64,000 nucleotides of DNA from Epiperipatus broadwayi (Eukaryota > Onychophora > Udeonychophora > Euonychophora > Peripatidae): the NCBI GenBank assembly GCA_028023455.1, contig JAQFVV010000049.1, forward strand, positions 3,034,536-3,098,535, given 5' to 3'. The position numbers and the translations under genes are program-made. The notes under the pieces are model-generated. The model worked only from the letters and a program-made list of their open reading frames with translations, made no database searches and had not been told where the DNA came from. This document shows, one piece after another, positions 60,001-64,000 of this stretch (positions are counted from its first letter, which is position 1; each line of letters begins with the position of its first letter).

Positions 60001-60585
60001 CATCTCTCTGTTCAAAATATGATAGTGGGATTTTGTTCAACCAGTGTTTTCATCCTTTTAACTATTCATACACTATTCTGCTTCTAAATTTTTTATTTAT
60101 TTTTTGCCCCTAGACACTTGAGAAATACAAATCAATAATAAGGACAGCTTTAATCAATCAGTACTGTTTAATTGTATTTTTTGCACAAACAATACAAAAT
60201 TAAATTATTCATGTTGCAAACTAGATTTGCAATAGGAGTTTTTGCTTAGATAAAATGGTATATTTAGATAATTCTACTTAGAGATCTTGCCTGTCATGGA
60301 AATAGAAAAGACTAGAAAATGTGATATAAAAATAGGCCACATCACATAGTTTGGCTAGATTGTCAGGTCTAGTGCATTACTCATTAAAATTATAGAAATA
60401 ACCACATTATTATCAACAGTGGAAAGTAGGAGGCAGTGATAATTACATGAAATGGTGAAAACTTTAATTACTCCAAACTTTTTAAGACCTAAACAGATAA
60501 CCAAACTAAAAGCTGAGATTTATCAAGACAAAAAAAAAGGTCAATGGAACATGCAAAATAGCTGCAAACTTTTTTTTGATAAAGC
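57005..60585. other. AT-rich sequence, no recognised gene
   Basis: Composition rises slightly in GC around 58110-58180 and 58680-58900 without recognisable coding. Frames 58118-58354 and 58301-58504 overlap on opposite strands and look random. Confidence 0.5.
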
Positions 60586-60589
60586 AGAT

Positions 60590-62640
60590 TAACTAGAAAA
60601 AGATGTGCTGTATTTGCTATAAAGAACTTTTTGACATATTAATGAAAGTATAATAATATTAAACTTGGCTTTCACATTAGTGACTGTGCTGATTTTATTA
60701 GTGTGTATACTCTAACATTTTATTCAAAGAATAAAAAGCTTTTATTTCTTGTTGGATGGAATCACCACAGCAATAATATCAAACAATCAAATTTTTCTAC
60801 TTGCAGATCTTAGAAATAGTAGAGTTTGGATATAAGTTGTTAGAAATAATGGTACAGATATTGTAAACTTAAATGATGTACTTCTACTTAATATTTTACA
60901 ATGCAGGAAATGACTACAGCAAGCATGTATTTTTTAGAAAAAAATCATTATCCACATTCAAAATGGTGCCTTTAATAATTTGCATTATAGTAAAAAGTCA
61001 GAATACTGGAGAAGTTTATATTGCATAAGCAGTTTCCAAACTCAGATTATTGAATAGATCAAAGGTTAAGATGCTTTTACAGTTCTAATTTTTAAATATA
61101 AAAAGTAATGAGTGAATTGCAATAACTGTTATGGAATATCTTTATTATCCCAAAAATTTCTGAATTTTTTAGAAATATGTGGATTCAAAAAGTTGTATCA
61201 TCTGATCTTAAGAATGTCTTTATAATTTTGATTTTTAAAAGAGTATAGACATGATTGCATTAACTATCATGGAATATTTTAGTTATCCCATACAAAGATA
61301 TATTCAATAATTTTAATGAATGGGTTTGGATTGTTATCAGTTATAAATGAAGAGGTATCAGAGACTCAATGTAGTCTTATAAAATCAAGAACTATAGATA
61401 TAATATTGGTTGTCATATAAATGTAAGAAAAACAACAGAAAAATAAGAGTAATTTATATATTGATTTTGTCAAAGCATTTGATTCAATTATTTAAACAAG
61501 TCTATGACACTGCTTGCAGTTAGCTAACTGGTCATCAAAGCTTATTTATATTATAAATTCTTCACATGATGAAATGAAAGAAAGTGTTATTATGACTGGT
61601 GGAAAATCTGACTCATTTGAAATGAAAACTGGTGATTGTGACCTTTTTTTAATTTGGTTTTTGATTTTTATTATAGTAATTTTAGAAATGGTGTACAGAC
61701 AATTAATAAATCAGAGATCAAGATGCAATACGGATTTGATGATGGAATTTAATTTTGAATCAATTAAAAGCAAAAACAAAAAAATTATCTCCTTTGATTC
61801 GGGATGTACAATTCAATCATGATTGCACTATATTTTCCAATTAAAAATGCAAACACAGAATGTATATAATGTTTAGATGCAACGTATAAAGACTTCAAAA
61901 AATTCAAGCCATTTATTACCCAATGATAAAAAAAACCTTCAGCAACTTTTAGTTTGGATGGTTATTGACTTTAGGATGTAAGCCAATTCAAATATCTTAG
62001 TGACAATTTTAAGTAGAAAAGTAGACTTAGATAATAAGGTGTTGTAGAGAGCCCAATGTGCTATGACTGCTGTAACATATTAAAAAATAGAACATTTTAT
62101 TACAATGAAATAATTACTGCATTCAATTTAGCTATATGTAGAACTGTTATTTTACCTAATGTATAAAAGTGAGACTTGGATGTCCTATCAATCTAACATA
62201 AAGGCATTACAAACAATTCATTTAAATAATTCTAAATATACAATGGCAAGATTATATGATTAATCAATATGTTTTTAATCTTTTTACAGATGATATTATA
62301 GATCCCAGTACTGTAAAATCATATCTTTATTGAATTAGATATACAAAATGAATGAACAATGCAAAGATTTGTTAAAAAATATTTTTTAATGAACCGAACT
62401 ATGGGTTTTGTAGAAGAGGCACATCTTGTTTATATTGTAAAAATATATATTAAAAACATACTAAAGAAGTTTAATGTTAATTATTTTCATTGATAAAATA
62501 TAGTGAAGGATAGATTATATTAGAAAGGCCAAATTATTCATGGCATTTCAGAAAGAAAATATTTACTAAGTTACAAGACAGCACGAAAAATATCGGATCA
62601 ACAGATTAATAGTCTGTTTTCTATATGTGAAGATATTGTG
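60590..62640 (+). pseudogene. Decayed APE+RT LINE (Jockey-like pol remnant)
   Basis: Plus-strand translation in changing frames follows the order of an APE-RT LINE polyprotein. Endonuclease pieces are CAVFAIKNFLTY (about 60605), then LADLRNSRVW and NLNDVLLLNILQCRK (about 60800-60910), which sit where GDFNARVG and the following helix normally lie. RT pieces are a NYHGI-like equivalent of NYRGISLL (about 61255), SETQCSLIKSRTIDIILV (about 61350-61420), YIDFVKAFDSI (about 61457-61490; normally IDLTKAFDTV), and SKLIYIINSSHDEMKESV with SDSFEMKTGD (61514-61640). Later come FNFESIKSKNKK and KSETWMSYQSNIKAL (about 62165-62200). The catalytic YADD box is not recognisable, and many stops and deletions shorten it well below the usual ~1000 codons. 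Confidence 0.7.
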
Positions 62641-62644
62641 ATTA

Positions 62645-63460
62645 ATAGATTACTTTGTATACTTATCATAAATCTCATTTTTACATATATATATGTTTTC
62701 AGTCTTTTTATCTCTATTTTCTCTTGGCATTAAAATGACCGTACTCATTTGCCAATAATTGTTATTGTTAATGACTGTTTGAACAATACAATTTTTTTGA
62801 ATAGAAATATAGTCTATAAAGACAAATACATTTATGTAAATTTCTATTAATTCTAAAATAATAAGTAATCAGATTCTTACTTTTAATATTTACAAAATTG
62901 ATATACTACAGAAAATTTTATAAAAACCTATTAACTCTGAATTGTCAAATGATTGCTTATAATACGTTTAGAAGCCATCAGCTGTAAAGAAAACTCTAGG
63001 ATGATCAGCTATTATTCAAAAATGTAATATATTTAACAAGTTCTAAATTGAAAATAATTTGCAGTTTTTAAAAACAAAATTAGATCTATTGTATAACTTT
63101 ATATGTAAAAAGTTAATATTTATATATTCAATTTAATTAAAAGGACAAGATATTTTAGACTGCTTATTTGTAAACTTAAATTAACAATTTATTTACTTGA
63201 TATAAAATGTGAATTAATAAAAGTTTTTTTCTATTATATATAAACAAAACAATATCTCAGAATTTATTTTCACTGAATTTAATTTAGGAATTACATAAAT
63301 CTTTATAAATTTTCTATGCAACATTTTCTTCTAATAACATTAGTTAATTAAATAAAAGCCAGTAGCAGTACTTATGTGTGTGTGTGTGTGTGTACCTATA
63401 ATAATTTTACTAACTAAAGACTGAAATTAGTCAAAACTAGCACAACGATAAAATTTATAG
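62645..63460. other. AT-rich sequence with a (GT)n microsatellite
   Basis: A (GT)n run lies at about 63375-63393. Nothing else recognised. Confidence 0.55.
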
Positions 63461-63469
63461 CGCCTTGGA

Positions 63470-64000
63470 GTACCACCAATAATCAACAATTCGCAACAAA
63501 GATTAAATACTGGGAAGCCTATGAAATGATAAACAATTACTTCCAAATTTCACAATCCCCCACAAATCTAAATACAATTAATAAATCTTTAATTAGGATG
63601 TTCGTACACTGGCATCTAAAACCAAAGTACTTAGATTTCCTCATTAAAATTAATTTATCAATTCTTACCACTAATTATTTTTAATCACAAAAAAGATTCA
63701 TTACAAAAGTTGATCCAATATGTCAGCTCTGTCGCAAAGAAGAAAAGACTACAGATTATGTCTTGTTACACTATCTTGTACTCTAAATATATAGGAATAT
63801 CATAGAGTTAGAAACAGATCAAAATATCAGCCATAGTATCACTCATTGTCAGAAGGATTGGAAAAAGGCATATTCCCATTAATAAGAATTCCAACATCTC
63901 TAACCTTCACAATTTGGTGGATTAGATGCAAAATGTGTTTCAATGGAGTATTTGGTTGCATGAGATCAGTGGTTTATAATAAAATAAAAAAATAGGATCA
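63470..64000 (+). pseudogene. L1/Tx1-like LINE C-terminal part, running off the window
   Basis: Plus-strand translation with stops gives KYWEAYEMINNYFQISQSP, FVHWHLKPKYLDFLIKINL, then DPICQLCRKEEKTTDYVLLHY, the CxxC...H motif that follows the RT thumb in this LINE group, and finally LTFTIWWIRCKMCFN, the C-terminal domain also seen at 19219-19485. RT motifs are absent to the left, so the copy is 5'-truncated near 63450. Its 3' end lies beyond the window. Stops at several points make it a pseudogene. Confidence 0.75.

Overview
This is a strongly AT-rich eukaryotic window, almost certainly from an animal, made of non-coding DNA and decayed mobile elements. I found no intact host gene. The repeats are animal types: Penelope-like elements (PLEs) with GIY-YIG endonucleases, an RTE-type LINE with a (TGA)n tail, several L1/Tx1-like LINE fragments, one badly decayed APE+RT LINE, and a hAT deletion derivative. 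The interstitial telomere-like block is TTAGGG-based, which argues against most insects and fits a non-arthropod invertebrate. I cannot name the species. The sequence contains one 500-base N gap (44821-45320).

The most notable content is a set of hammerhead ribozyme (HHR) motifs in several repeat contexts. (1) A tandem array of ~400-bp units at 4009-6437: each complete unit holds a 44-nt HHR with full CUGAUGA and GAA cores, a 6-bp stem I and a zero-loop palindromic stem III. The last units are inverted at a microhomology junction. (2) Relatives of that unit occur singly or as foldback elements at 36594-37300, 52860-53185, 55060-55550 and 56508-57000. The copy at 56840-56881 has an intact core and a GUC cleavage triplet. 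(3) A second, SINE-like family with a different HHR and a tRNA-like B box has copies near 152, 13760, 14084, 49264 and 53195. (4) HHR-like relics lie in the 3' regions of PLEs at 11682, 13536 and 17078. This resembles the published association of hammerhead 'retrozymes' with PLE machinery, but the PLEs here are broken.

Layout. 1-11500: HHR repeats, degenerate tandem DNA and AT-rich unique sequence. 11500-14420: a 2-kb PLE palindrome bounded by (TA)n, then two SINE-like copies. 17000-19500: PLE and L1/Tx1-like remnants on the minus strand. 20600-21200: telomere-like repeats and an 86-bp duplication. 24800-26040: a second PLE between direct repeats. 30700-31700: a PLE 3' fragment and an RTE tail. 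33300-34700: a less AT-rich patch with repeated hairpins and an unassigned short ORF. 36600-43000: foldback HHR element, hAT derivative, LINE fragment, tRNA-Gly retrocopy, and a foldback next to a tRNA-like sequence. 44561-44709: the only plausible host exon. 48200-57000: RTE 3' end, microsatellites, foldbacks and HHR repeats. 60590-64000: two LINE remnants on the plus strand. Everything else is AT-rich sequence in which I recognise nothing.
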